A stretch of DNA of 64,000 nucleotides from Burkholderiales bacterium 70-64 (GTDB lineage: Bacteria > Pseudomonadota > Gammaproteobacteria > Burkholderiales > Burkholderiaceae_E), in contig MKUQ01000039.1 of the NCBI GenBank assembly GCA_001898645.1, forward strand, positions 1 to 64,000. Direction: 5' to 3'. How positions within the stretch are numbered: the first letter of the stretch is position 1; every line of letters starts with the position of its first letter. The notes under the pieces are model-generated. The model searched no databases, had not been told where the DNA came from, and saw nothing but the letters and a program-made list of their open reading frames with translations. The position numbers and the translations under genes are program-made. Of this stretch, positions 27,239-36,531 are shown one piece after another.

Positions 27239-28408
27239 ATGCAACTGTTCAAGAGCGCTCGCGCGGCACTGTATGCCGCCGGCACCGTCTTCGCCGGCGC
27301 CCTGGTCGCCGCGGCCCCTGCGCAAGCGCAAGAGCCTATCAGAATCGGCGCCTTCCTAGCAGTCACCGGGCCGGCCGCCTTCCTCGGCGATCCGGAGCAG
27401 AAGACCCTCGAGATGTACATCGAGCGCCTCAACGCCGCGGGCGGCGTCATCGGGCGCAAGTTGCAACTGGTCTCCTACGACAGCGGCGGCGACGCCGAGA
27501 AGGCGCGCACCTTCACCAAGCGGCTCATCGAGCAGGACAAGGTCGATCTCATCATCGGCGGCACCAGCACCGGCGAGACCATGGCCGCGGTGCCGCTGGT
27601 CGAGCAGGCACAGATCCCGTTCATCTCGCTGGCGGGCGCGGTGGTCATCGTCGAGCCGGTGAAGAAGTGGGTGTTCAAGACGCCGCACACCGACCGCATG
27701 GCCTGCGAGAAGATCTTCACCGATCTGAACCATCGCAAGCTCAACAAGCTCGCGCTGATCTCCGGCGCCGGCGGCTTCGACCGCTCGATGCGCGCCGAGT
27801 GCCTGAAGGTGGCGCCCAAGTACGGCATCGAGATCGTCGCCGACGAGAGCTACGGCGCAGCCGACACCGACATGACCGCGCAGCTCACCAAGATCAAGGG
27901 CACGGCAGGCGTGCAGGCGGTGCTCAACTGCGGCTTCGGCCAGGGCCCGGCGATCGTCACCAAGAACTACCGCCAGCTCGGCATCACCCAGCCGCTGTAC
28001 CAGTCGCACGGCGTGGCCTCCAAGGAGTTCATCAAGCTCGCCGGCGGAGCCGCGGAAGGCGTGCGTCTGCCCGCCGCCGCGCTGCTGGTGGCCGACATCC
28101 TGCCCGCCAACGATCCGCAGAAGCCTGTCGTGACGGCCTACAGCCACGACTACACGGCGCGCTACAAGTCCGACGTGTCGACCTTCGGCGGCCACGCCTA
28201 CGACGCGCTCATGATCGCGACCGAGGCGATCAAGCGCGCCGGCAGCACCGACAAGGCGAAGGTGCGCGACGAGATCGAGAAGACCAAGGGCTTCATGGGC
28301 ACCGGCGGAGCGTTCAACATGTCGCCCACCGAGCACATGGGCCTGGATCTCACCGCGTTCCGCATGCTCGAGGTGCGCAACGGCAACTGGACGCTGGTCA
28401 AGGACTGA
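27239..28408 (+). CDS. ABC transporter substrate-binding protein (Liv type, probably aromatic acid)
   Basis: Periplasmic binding protein of 389 residues. It has a signal peptide cleaved near APAQAQ-EPIRIG and the type I fold of the branched-chain amino acid/amide class (Peripla_BP_6), with IGAFLAVTGPAAFLGDPEQ and VDLIIGGTSTGETMAAVP. AGGAGA lies nine bases before the ATG. The frame is open upstream to an ATG at 27209, but only this start gives a normal leader. Position at the head of the liv-pad gene run suggests phenylacetate or a related aromatic acid as ligand (inference). Confidence 0.9.
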   Translation: MQLFKSARAALYAAGTVFAGALVAAAPAQAQEPIRIGAFLAVTGPAAFLGDPEQKTLEMYIERLNAAGGVIGRKLQLVSYDSGGDAEKARTFTKRLIEQDKVDLIIGGTSTGETMAAVPLVEQAQIPFISLAGAVVIVEPVKKWVFKTPHTDRMACEKIFTDLNHRKLNKLALISGAGGFDRSMRAECLKVAPKYGIEIVADESYGAADTDMTAQLTKIKGTAGVQAVLNCGFGQGPAIVTKNYRQLGITQPLYQSHGVASKEFIKLAGGAAEGVRLPAAALLVADILPANDPQKPVVTAYSHDYTARYKSDVSTFGGHAYDALMIATEAIKRAGSTDKAKVRDEIEKTKGFMGTGGAFNMSPTEHMGLDLTAFRMLEVRNGNWTLVKD

Positions 28409-28445
28409 GGGCAGCGCCGAACGGCCGCCCGGCGAGGCACGACGA

Positions 28446-29321
28446 ATGAGCGGAGAGTGGCTGCAGTTCCTCGCCGGCGGCCTGACCATCGGCGCGATCT
28501 ACGCGCTGGTGGCCCTGGGCTTCTCGATCATCTACAACGCCAGCCACGTCATCAACTTCGCCCAGGGCGAGTTCGTGATGATCGGCGGCATGAGCGCGGT
28601 CTCGTTCATCGGCACGGGGTTGCCGATGCCGCTAGCCATCGTCGGCGCGGTGGTGGCCGCCGGCGCCGTCGGCCTGCTGCTCGAGTGGCTGGCGGTCGGG
28701 CGCGCCCGCAAGGCCGACGTGGTGACGCTGATCATCATCACCATCGGCGCCTCGATCTTCCTGCGCGGCCTGGCGCAGCTCATCTGGGACAAGAGCATCC
28801 ACGCGCTGCCGGCGCTGTCGGGCGATCATCCCATCGCGCTGTTCGGCGCCACCGTCCTGCCGCAGAGCCTGTGGGTGCTCGGCGTCACGGTGGTGGTGGT
28901 GATCATCCTGTCCTGGTTCTTCAACCGGACCCTGCTCGGCAAGGCGATGCTCGCCACCTCGTACAACCGTCTCGCCGCCCAGCTGGTGGGCATCGAGGTG
29001 CGGCAGGTGCTGCTGGCCAGCTTCGGCCTGGCCGCGGCGCTCGGCGCCATCGCCGGCGTGCTGATCGCGCCGATCACCTTCACCTCGTACGACATCGGCA
29101 TCATGCTCGGGCTCAAGGGCTTCGCCGCGGCGATCCTCGGCGGCCTGGGCAGCTTCCCGGGCGCGATCCTCGGCGGCCTGCTGCTGGGCCTGCTCGAGAA
29201 CCTCGGCGCCGGCTACGTCTCGTCCGCCTACAAGGACGTCATCGCCTTTGCCCTCATCCTCGCCGTTCTCTTCATCCGACCCGATGGAATCCTTGGCGCA
29301 AGAAAGAGCGACCGTGTCTGA
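28446..29321 (+). CDS. livH: Branched-chain-type ABC permease (LivH family)
   Basis: Inner-membrane permease of 291 residues with about eight TM segments. It begins LQFLAGGLTIGAIYALVALGFSIIYN and contains NFAQGEFVMIGG, hallmarks of LivH. The C-terminal FAAAILGGLGSFPGAILGG is also typical. It partners the LivM-like permease, with which it overlaps. Confidence 0.93.
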   Translation: MSGEWLQFLAGGLTIGAIYALVALGFSIIYNASHVINFAQGEFVMIGGMSAVSFIGTGLPMPLAIVGAVVAAGAVGLLLEWLAVGRARKADVVTLIIITIGASIFLRGLAQLIWDKSIHALPALSGDHPIALFGATVLPQSLWVLGVTVVVVIILSWFFNRTLLGKAMLATSYNRLAAQLVGIEVRQVLLASFGLAAALGAIAGVLIAPITFTSYDIGIMLGLKGFAAAILGGLGSFPGAILGGLLLGLLENLGAGYVSSAYKDVIAFALILAVLFIRPDGILGARKSDRV

Positions 29322-30282
29322 GCGCGTCGCACCGCAGTCCCGCTGGTGGGCGGCGCCGCGCACCGGCGGCCTGGCAGTGCTCGTGCTGGTGGTGGCGCTC
29401 ACGCCGGCCGTGCTGGCCAACGACTACTTCTACGACGTGGCGATCCTGGTCGGGCTGAACGCGATCGTGTGCGTCGGCCTGAACCTGCTCATCGGCTACG
29501 CCGGCCAGATCAGCCTCGGCCATGCCGGCTTCTTCGGCCTGGGCGCCTACGGCTCGGCGCTGCTGGCGTCGCGCTACGGCGTGCCGCCGTTCGCCGCCCT
29601 GGTGGCCTCCACCGCCGCCGTGGCCCTGCTCGCCTTCGTCGTGGGGCGCCCCATCCTCAGGCTCAAGGGCCACTACCTGGCCATGGCCACGCTCGGGCTG
29701 GGCATCATCATCTCGATCGTGATCGCCAACGAAGACCGGCTCACCGGCGGCCCCGACGGCATGTCGGTGCCGCCGTTCACCGTGTTCGGGCTGCCCGTGC
29801 AGGGCGAGCAGACCTGGTACTGGGTGGTCGGCGCCTGTCTCGTCATCACCGTCTGGCTGGCCCTGAACCTGATCGAATCACCGCGCGGGCGCGCCCTGCG
29901 CGCGCTGCACACCTCCGAGGTCGCCGCCGAGGTGGTGGGCATCGACAGCGCCCGCCAGAAGGTCATGGTGTTCGTCGTGTCGGCGGTGTTCGCCGCGTTC
30001 GCCGGCGGGCTGACCGCCTTCTATTCCGGCTTCATCACGCCGGGCAAGGCGTCGTTCATGCATTCGGTCGAGCTGGTCACCATGGTGGTGTTCGGCGGCA
30101 TGGCCTCGACCTTCGGCGCGCTGGTGGGCGCGGCCGTGCTCACCGTGCTGCCGCAGGCGCTCACGGTGGTCAAGGAATACGAGATGGTGGTGCTCGGCGC
30201 GGTGATGATGGTCACCATGATCTTCTTCCCGCGCGGCACGGTGCCCACCATCGGCGACTGGCTGCGCCGGAGGCCGCGATGA
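29314..30282 (+). CDS. livM: Branched-chain-type ABC permease (LivM family)
   Basis: Second permease subunit, 322 residues from the GTG at 29314, which overlaps the livH stop by eight bases. An in-frame ATG at 29284 (ten residues longer) is the alternative. It has about nine TM segments, with the LivM signatures GYAGQISLGHAGFFGLGAY and GHYLAMATLGLG, and EAA-loop-like SEVAAEVVGID. Its stop overlaps the ATG of livG. Confidence 0.92.
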   Translation: MSERVAPQSRWWAAPRTGGLAVLVLVVALTPAVLANDYFYDVAILVGLNAIVCVGLNLLIGYAGQISLGHAGFFGLGAYGSALLASRYGVPPFAALVASTAAVALLAFVVGRPILRLKGHYLAMATLGLGIIISIVIANEDRLTGGPDGMSVPPFTVFGLPVQGEQTWYWVVGACLVITVWLALNLIESPRGRALRALHTSEVAAEVVGIDSARQKVMVFVVSAVFAAFAGGLTAFYSGFITPGKASFMHSVELVTMVVFGGMASTFGALVGAAVLTVLPQALTVVKEYEMVVLGAVMMVTMIFFPRGTVPTIGDWLRRRPR

Positions 30283-31061
30283 GCACCCTGCGCGTCGAGG
30301 GGCTGTCCAAGGAATTCGGCGGCGTGCATGCCGTGCAGGATCTCTCCTTCGAGATCCGCGAAGGCATGGTGCACTCGATCATCGGACCCAACGGCGCCGG
30401 CAAGACCACCCTGCTCAATCTGCTCACCGGGGTCTACGTGCCGAGCACCGGCACCATCTCCCTGGACGGCCGCGACCTCACCGGCGCGCCCGCGCATCGC
30501 TTCGCGGCCGCGGGCATCGGGCGCACGTTCCAGAACCTGCAGATCTTCTTCAACATGAGCGCGCTCGAGAACGTGATGACCGGGCGCCACCTGCGCGAGC
30601 ACTGCGGCCTCCTCTCGGCGCTGCTGCGCACCCCGCAGCTGGTGCGCGCCGAGCACGACTGCCGCGAGCACGCCCACCGCCTGCTCGGTTTCGTGGGGCT
30701 GGGCGACTACGCCGACGCGAGCGCCGATTCCATGCCCTACGGCGCGCTCAAGCGGCTCGAGATCGCGCGCGCCCTGGCGGGCGATCCCAGGCTGCTGCTG
30801 CTCGACGAGCCCGCCGCAGGGCTCAACCCCACGGAATCGATGGAGATCGGCGAGCTGATCCGCAAGCTTTCGCAGGACGGCACCACGGTGGTCCTGGTCG
30901 AGCACAACATGCGCCTGGTCATGGGCGTGTCCGATCACATCCTGGTGCTCGACTACGGGCGCAAGCTCACCGAGGGCAGCGCCGAGCACGTGCGCAACGA
31001 CCCGCGCGTGATCGAGGCCTACCTCGGCGCGGCCAACACGGCAGAGGGCGCGCATGCTTGA
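30279..31061 (+). CDS. livG: Branched-chain-type ABC ATPase (LivG family)
   Basis: ATP-binding subunit of 260 residues. Walker A GPNGAGKTT is at about 34-42, and RTFQNLQIFFNMS is the LivG Q-loop region. The signature is the variant MPYGALKRLEIARAL rather than LSGGQ, as commonly seen in LivG proteins. Walker B is LLLLDEPAAGLNP. Its ATG overlaps the livM stop, and its end overlaps the livF start by eight bases. Confidence 0.93.
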   Translation: MSTLRVEGLSKEFGGVHAVQDLSFEIREGMVHSIIGPNGAGKTTLLNLLTGVYVPSTGTISLDGRDLTGAPAHRFAAAGIGRTFQNLQIFFNMSALENVMTGRHLREHCGLLSALLRTPQLVRAEHDCREHAHRLLGFVGLGDYADASADSMPYGALKRLEIARALAGDPRLLLLDEPAAGLNPTESMEIGELIRKLSQDGTTVVLVEHNMRLVMGVSDHILVLDYGRKLTEGSAEHVRNDPRVIEAYLGAANTAEGAHA

Positions 31062-31755
31062 GGTCGAGGCGCTGTCGAGCCGCTACGGACGCATCACCGC
31101 GCTGAGCGAGGTCAGCCTGCGCGTCGGGCAGGGCGAGCTGATCGCGCTGGTCGGAGCCAACGGCGCGGGCAAGACCACCCTGCTGCGCGCGCTCTCGGGC
31201 GTGCAGCCCACCGCCGGCGGCCGCGTACGCTTCGAAGGCGCCGACGTCACCCGCAGCTCCCCGCGCCGGCGGGTGCGCATGGGCATCGTGCAGGTGCCCG
31301 AAGGACGCCAGGTGTTCGGCCCGCTGTCGGTGGAAGACAACCTGCGCCTGGGCGCCTTCGTGCGGCCGGCCGCCGAGGTCGCCGCGGGCCTGCAGCGCAT
31401 CTACGAGCTGTTCCCCATCCTCGCCAGGAAGCGCCACGAGGCCGCCGGCACGCTCTCGGGCGGCCAGCAGCAGATGCTCGCCATGGGCCGCGCCATGATG
31501 ACCCGCCCCAAGCTGCTGCTGCTCGACGAGCCGAGCATGGGCCTGGCCCCGCGCCTGGTGGCCGAGATCTTCGCCACCATCCGTGCGCTCAAGGAAGCCG
31601 CCACCACCATCCTGCTGGTCGACCAGAACGCGCGTGCCGCGCTGGCGGTCGCCGACCGCGCCTACGTGCTCGAGGTCGGCCGCATCGCGCTCTCGGGCCG
31701 CGGCAGCGAGCTGCTCGACAACCCGGCCGTCCAGCAGGCCTACCTCGGTCTCTAG
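31054..31755 (+). CDS. livF: Branched-chain-type ABC ATPase (LivF family)
   Basis: Second ATPase, 233 residues (family about 235). It has Walker A GANGAGKTT, the LivF-type VPEGRQVFGPLSVEDNL, signature LSGGQQQ, Walker B LLLLDEPSMGLAP and the final LLVDQNARAAL. It completes the five-component importer. A 61-base gap follows before the thioesterase gene. Confidence 0.94.
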   Translation: MLEVEALSSRYGRITALSEVSLRVGQGELIALVGANGAGKTTLLRALSGVQPTAGGRVRFEGADVTRSSPRRRVRMGIVQVPEGRQVFGPLSVEDNLRLGAFVRPAAEVAAGLQRIYELFPILARKRHEAAGTLSGGQQQMLAMGRAMMTRPKLLLLDEPSMGLAPRLVAEIFATIRALKEAATTILLVDQNARAALAVADRAYVLEVGRIALSGRGSELLDNPAVQQAYLGL

Positions 31756-31816
31756 TCCAGGACTAGCGTCGGGGCCGCCGAAAGCCAGACCATCCCCACT
31801 CTATGCGGAGTATCCG

Positions 31817-32221
31817 ATGAAGGTTTCCCTCGCCCCCGGCGCCACCCGCACCGCCCGCATCACCGTCGATCGCGGCCGCACCATCGATTTCATGGGCGAG
31901 AACGCCCGCGTCTACGCCACGCCCATGCTGGTGCTCGACATCGAGGTCGCCTGCCGCGATCTGCTGCTCGAGCACCTCGACCCCGGTGAAGACTCGGTCG
32001 GCACGCGCATCGAGCTCGATCACATGGCCGCCACGCTGCTGGGCATGCCGGTCGAGCTCAAGGTCACCATCGCCGAGGTCAAGGGCCGCGCGATCACGCT
32101 CGACATCGAGGGCCACGACGGCGTCGACGCCATCTGCCGCGGCCGCCACCACCGCTTCGTGGTCGACGTGGCGCAGACCGCGGCGCGCCTGGCCGCCAAA
32201 GCGAAGAAGGCAGGCCTGTAA
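31817..32221 (+). CDS. Hot-dog-fold thioesterase (FlK-like)
   Basis: Small acyl-CoA thioesterase of 134 residues resembling fluoroacetyl-CoA thioesterase FlK. The ENARVYATPMLVLDIEVACRDL stretch carries the Thr and Glu, and ELDHMAATLLGM the His, equivalent to FlK's Thr/Glu/His triad. The ATG at 31817 follows a CGGAG-like site. Its TAA shares its last base with the padB ATG (TAATG), so the two are translationally coupled. This placement points to a role in the PadBCD reaction, for example releasing free phenylglyoxylate from its CoA ester, or in clearing unwanted CoA esters (inference). Confidence 0.85.
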   Translation: MKVSLAPGATRTARITVDRGRTIDFMGENARVYATPMLVLDIEVACRDLLLEHLDPGEDSVGTRIELDHMAATLLGMPVELKVTIAEVKGRAITLDIEGHDGVDAICRGRHHRFVVDVAQTAARLAAKAKKAGL

Positions 32222-34986
32222 TGGGCGCGGCGGCAGCCCTCCCCGGCGGCTCGGCCGGCGCCGGCGCGGCTGCGCCGCAGTCCCGCCGGGTGCCCACCTA
32301 CTGCTACCAGTGCGTGGCCGGGCCCGACCTGCTCACCGTCAAGGTGGTCGACGGCGTGGCCACCGAGGTCGAGCCCAATTTCTGCGCCGAGAAGATCCAC
32401 CCGGGCGGCGGCAAGGTCTGCGTGAAGGCCTACGGCCTGGTGCAGAAGACCTACAACCCGAACCGGGTGCTCACGCCGATGAAGCGCACCAACCCGAGGA
32501 AGGGGCGCGACGAGGATCCCGGCTTCGTGCCGATCTCCTGGGAGGAGGCGTTCGACACCATCGCACAGCGCCTGAACCGCATCCGCGAGCAGGGCCTCAC
32601 CGACGAATCGGGCTACCCGCGGCTGGCCGCGAGCTTCGGCGGCGGCGGCACGCCGCAGTTCTACATGGGCACCTTCCCGGCCTTCCTGGCCGCCTGGGGC
32701 CCGGTCGACATGGGCTTCGGCTCCGGCCAGGGGGTCAAGTGCGACCACTCCGAGCACCTGTACGGAGAGTTCTGGCACCGCGCGTTCATCGTGGCCGCCG
32801 ATACGCCGAACTGCAACTACCTGATCTCCTGCGGCTCGAACATCGAGGCCTCGGGCGGCGTGGTCGGGGTATGGCGCCACTCCAACGCGCGCGTGCGCGG
32901 CATGAAGCGCGTGCAGGTCGAGCCGCATCTGTCGGTCACCGGCGCGTGCTCGGCGCAGTGGGTGCCGATCAAGCCCAAGACCGACGCGGCCTTCCTCTAC
33001 GCGCTCATCCACGTGCTGCTGCACGAGGCCGCGCTCGAGCGCCTCGACCTGCCGTTCCTCACCAAGCGCACTGCCTCGGCCTACCTGGTCGGACCGCACG
33101 GCTATTACCTGCGTGACCGCGCCACGCGCAAGCCGCTGGTGTGGGACGCATCGCTGCGCGCCGCGCGCCCGCACGACAGCGCCGACCTCGACGAAGCGCT
33201 GCACGCGCAGGTCGAGGTCGAGGCCATCGAGATCGGCCCCGACGGCGACGTGCTCGCCGAGGGCCTGCTCGCCGGCGAGACCGCCTTCGACAAGCTGGTC
33301 GCGCACATGAAGCCGTACTCGCCGGAATGGGCCGCGGGCGTGTGCGACGTTCCGGCCGCGACCATGCGCAAGGTCGCGCTCGAGTACCTCGAGCATGCCT
33401 GCGTCGGCCAGACCATCGAGATCGAGGGCAGGGAGCTGCCCTACCGCCCGGTGGCCGTCACGCTGGGCAAGACCATCAACAACGGCTGGGGCGGCTACGA
33501 GTGCTGCTGGGCGCGCACCATGCTGGCCTCGCTGGTGGGTGCGCTCGAGGTGCCGGGCGGCACCATCGGCACCACGGTGCGCCTGGTGCGCCCGATGTCC
33601 GAGCGGCTGGAGAGCGCCAAGCCGGGTCCGGACGGCTTCATGGCCTATCCGCTGAACCCGACCGACCGCGAGCACTGGTCGCCGCGTCCGAACATCCGCA
33701 ACGCCTATCGCACCATGGTGCCGCTGGTCGGCAACGGCGCCTGGAGCCAGGCCCTCGGGCCGACCCACTTCTCGTGGATGTTCCTCGACGAGACGCCCAA
33801 GGGCCTGCCCAAGGTCACCTACCCCGACGTGTGGTTCGTCTACCGGACCAACCCCGCGATCTCGTTCTGGGACACGCTCGCGTTGGGCGAGAAGATCGCG
33901 CGCTTCCCGTTCGTGGTCGCGCTCACCTACACGCGCGACGAGACCAACCACTTCGCCGACATCCTGCTGCCCGACGCCACCGACCTCGAGGGCCTGCAGC
34001 TCATCCGCATCGGCGCCACCAAGTACGTCGAGCAGTTCTGGGACCACGAAGGCTACGCGCTGCGCCAGCCCGCAGTGCCGATGCGCGGCGAGGCGCGCGA
34101 CTTCACCGACATCGCCACCGAGCTGGCGCGCCGCAGCGGCATCCTCGACAAGTACAACGCGGCCATCAACAGGGGCGCCTGCGGCATGCCGCTGAAGAGC
34201 GAGCACGGCGACTTCTCCCTCTCGCCCGAGCGCGCCTACACCCGCGAGGAGATCTGGGACGCGGCCTGCCGCGCCGCCAGCGCCGAGCTCACCGACGGCG
34301 CGCAGGCCGAAGGCCTCGAGTGGTGGAAGGAGCACGGCCTGGCCACCCGGCCGTTCCCTCGCCTCGCCTGGTACCTCTACCCGACCATGGTCGAGCGCGG
34401 CCTGCGCTTCGAGCTGCCCTACCAGGAGCGGCTGATGCGCGTGGGCGTCGAGCTCGGGCGCCGCCTGCACGAGCACGACATGCACTGGTGGGACAAGCAG
34501 ATGGGCGAATACCAGGCGCTGCCGGCGTGGAAAGACTTCCCCGGGCTGTGGGAGGGCATCGTCACGGCCGACGGCGCGCGCGCCGAAGACTACCCGTTCT
34601 GGCTGATCACCTCGCGCAGCATGCAGTACGCCTGGGGCGGCAACGTCGGGGTGCAGATGATCCGCGAGGTGGCCGAGAACGTCGCCGGGCACCGCGGCGT
34701 CATCATCAACCCGCAGGCCGCGGCCAGGCTGGGCATCGAAGACGGCGACACGATCGAGATCGCCACGCCGAAGCGCAGCGTGCGCGGGCGCGCGGTGCTG
34801 CGCCAGGGCATCCGGCCCGACACCCTGCTGCTGATCGGCCAGTTCGACCACTGGGCCACCCCCTTCGCAAAGGATTTCGGCGTGCCCAGCCTGAACAAGC
34901 TCGCCTCGATGTCGATGGACCTCACCGACGCCACCGGCTCGAGCGCCGACATCGTGCGCGTGCGCATCGAGAGGGCCGCATCATGA
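32221..34986 (+). CDS. padB: Phenylacetyl-CoA:acceptor oxidoreductase, molybdopterin subunit PadB
   Basis: Catalytic subunit, 921 residues, of the DMSO-reductase family. The PadBCD complex of Thauera/Aromatoleum oxidises phenylacetyl-CoA to phenylglyoxylate. Here cysteines 28, 31, 55 and 67 form the N-terminal Fe-S site (CYQC...FCAEK...KVCVKAYG). The spacing is unusual because the expected third cysteine, four residues after Cys31, is Pro. Molybdopterin stretches include CGSNIEASGG, TNPAISFWD and the C-terminal dinucleotide-binding domain starting near LITSRSMQYAWGGN. No Tat signal is visible, suggesting a cytoplasmic location. The genes immediately downstream encode the matching FeS and membrane subunits, which supports the call. 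Confidence 0.9.
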   Translation: MGAAAALPGGSAGAGAAAPQSRRVPTYCYQCVAGPDLLTVKVVDGVATEVEPNFCAEKIHPGGGKVCVKAYGLVQKTYNPNRVLTPMKRTNPRKGRDEDPGFVPISWEEAFDTIAQRLNRIREQGLTDESGYPRLAASFGGGGTPQFYMGTFPAFLAAWGPVDMGFGSGQGVKCDHSEHLYGEFWHRAFIVAADTPNCNYLISCGSNIEASGGVVGVWRHSNARVRGMKRVQVEPHLSVTGACSAQWVPIKPKTDAAFLYALIHVLLHEAALERLDLPFLTKRTASAYLVGPHGYYLRDRATRKPLVWDASLRAARPHDSADLDEALHAQVEVEAIEIGPDGDVLAEGLLAGETAFDKLVAHMKPYSPEWAAGVCDVPAATMRKVALEYLEHACVGQTIEIEGRELPYRPVAVTLGKTINNGWGGYECCWARTMLASLVGALEVPGGTIGTTVRLVRPMSERLESAKPGPDGFMAYPLNPTDREHWSPRPNIRNAYRTMVPLVGNGAWSQALGPTHFSWMFLDETPKGLPKVTYPDVWFVYRTNPAISFWDTLALGEKIARFPFVVALTYTRDETNHFADILLPDATDLEGLQLIRIGATKYVEQFWDHEGYALRQPAVPMRGEARDFTDIATELARRSGILDKYNAAINRGACGMPLKSEHGDFSLSPERAYTREEIWDAACRAASAELTDGAQAEGLEWWKEHGLATRPFPRLAWYLYPTMVERGLRFELPYQERLMRVGVELGRRLHEHDMHWWDKQMGEYQALPAWKDFPGLWEGIVTADGARAEDYPFWLITSRSMQYAWGGNVGVQMIREVAENVAGHRGVIINPQAAARLGIEDGDTIEIATPKRSVRGRAVLRQGIRPDTLLLIGQFDHWATPFAKDFGVPSLNKLASMSMDLTDATGSSADIVRVRIERAAS

Positions 34987-35633
34987 CCCGCTGGGCAATG
35001 GTCGCCGACCTGCGGCGCTGCGTCGGCTGCCAGACCTGCACCGCCTCGTGCAAGCACGCCAACGCCACGCCGCCCGGCGTGCAGTGGCGCCGCGTGCTCG
35101 ACATGGAGTTCGGCGAGTACCCCAACGTGCAGCGCGTCTTCGTGCCCACCGGCTGCCAGCACTGCGACGACCCGCCGTGCATGGAGGTGTGCCCGACCAC
35201 GGCCACGAAGAAGCGCGCCGACGGCATCGTCACCATCGACTACGACCTGTGCATAGGCTGCGCCTACTGCGCGGTCGCGTGCCCCTACCAGGCACGCTAC
35301 AAGACCGAGCGCCCCACCTTCGCCTATGGCGAGCCGATCGCCAACGAGGAGGCACGCCGCGACGACTCGCGCCTGGGCGTGGCCACCAAGTGCACGTTCT
35401 GCGTCGATCGCATCGACGCCGGCCTGGAGAAGGGCCTGACCCCCGGGGTCGACCCGGTGGCCACCCCGGCGTGCGTCAATGCGTGCATCGCGCAGGCGCT
35501 CTCCTTCGGCGACGTCGAGGACCCGCAGAGCAACGTCTCCCAGCTGCTGGCCGAGAACCAGTATTTCCGCATGCACGAGGAGCTGGGCACCGGTCCGGGC
35601 TTCTACTATCTCTGGGACAGGAAACCGGAATGA
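34983..35633 (+). CDS. padC: Phenylacetyl-CoA:acceptor oxidoreductase, iron-sulfur subunit PadC
   Basis: Electron-transfer subunit of 216 residues with four ferredoxin-type cysteine groups: CVGCQTCTASC, CQHCDDPPCMEVC, CIGCAYCAVAC and CTFC...CVNAC. This gives four [4Fe-4S] clusters as in DmsB/PsrB proteins. Its ATG overlaps the padB stop by three bases. It passes electrons from the molybdenum subunit to PadD and the quinone pool. Confidence 0.92.
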   Translation: MTRWAMVADLRRCVGCQTCTASCKHANATPPGVQWRRVLDMEFGEYPNVQRVFVPTGCQHCDDPPCMEVCPTTATKKRADGIVTIDYDLCIGCAYCAVACPYQARYKTERPTFAYGEPIANEEARRDDSRLGVATKCTFCVDRIDAGLEKGLTPGVDPVATPACVNACIAQALSFGDVEDPQSNVSQLLAENQYFRMHEELGTGPGFYYLWDRKPE

Positions 35634-35643
35634 GGGCAGTGCA

Positions 35644-36501
35644 ATGAGTTTCGGCCCGAAACCCTGGCAGCAGGCGCACTGGGACTGGCGCGCGGCCGGC
35701 AACTTCATGTGCGGCGGTGCCGGCGCCGGCCTGATCGTGTTCACGGCGCTGGCGCGCGCGGGTGCGCCGGCCGAAGCCCTGCTGCTGCTGGCCGGGCTCG
35801 CCCTGGTGGGCCTCGGCCTGCTGTGCGTATGGCTCGAGATCGGCCGCCCGATGCGCGCGCTGCACGTGTTCTTCAATCCGCGCACCTCGTGGATGACGCG
35901 CGAGGGCTTCGTCGCCGTGCTGCTCTTCCCGGCCGGGCTGGCGGCAGCGGCCGGCGTGCCCGGCCTGGTCTGGGTCGCCGCGGCGCTGGCGCTGGTCTTC
36001 GTCTACTGCCAGGCGCGCATCCTGAAGGCCGCCCGCGGCATTCCCGCCTGGCGCGAGCCGCTCATCGTGCCCCTCGTGATAGCCACCGGCCTGGCCGAGG
36101 GCGGCGGGCTGTTCCTGCTGTCGGCGCCGCTGCACCGCGCGGCCGGCCCATGGCTGGTGCTGCTGTTCGCCGTCCTGGTGCTGGCACGCTGGCTGGCGTG
36201 GAACGCCTATCGCCGGCGCCTTGCCGCCAGCGCCGTGGCCCGCGCGCTGGCCGCGCTCGATGCGGCGGCGCGCCCGATGCGCTGGGCCGGCACGCTGGCC
36301 GCGCTGGTGCTGGCCGCGCTCGCACTGGTGCTCGGGTTCGCCGCCGGCAGCGGCGGCGCGGCTGCCCTGATCGCCGCCGCGCTGGCGGGCGCCGGCGCAA
36401 GTCTCACCGGCGCGTGGCTGAAGTACACGCTGATCACGCGCGCTGCCTTCAACCAGGGTTTTGCGTTGTCGAAGCTGCCGGTACGCGGCGTGCGTCCGTA
36501 G
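35644..36501 (+). CDS. padD: Phenylacetyl-CoA:acceptor oxidoreductase, membrane subunit PadD (NrfD/PsrC type)
   Basis: Integral membrane quinone-reactive subunit of 285 residues with about eight TM segments. It starts MSFGPKPWQQAHWDWRAAGNF and has IGRPMRALHVFFNPRTSWMTREG, the NrfD/PsrC/DmsC-like GRP...W stretch. The ATG at 35644 lies 11 bases after padC. It contains no haem-ligand pattern that I can identify. Confidence 0.88.
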   Translation: MSFGPKPWQQAHWDWRAAGNFMCGGAGAGLIVFTALARAGAPAEALLLLAGLALVGLGLLCVWLEIGRPMRALHVFFNPRTSWMTREGFVAVLLFPAGLAAAAGVPGLVWVAAALALVFVYCQARILKAARGIPAWREPLIVPLVIATGLAEGGGLFLLSAPLHRAAGPWLVLLFAVLVLARWLAWNAYRRRLAASAVARALAALDAAARPMRWAGTLAALVLAALALVLGFAAGSGGAAALIAAALAGAGASLTGAWLKYTLITRAAFNQGFALSKLPVRGVRP

Positions 36502-36531
36502 CGGCTGCGGCAACGATTCGAGGAGATGACC

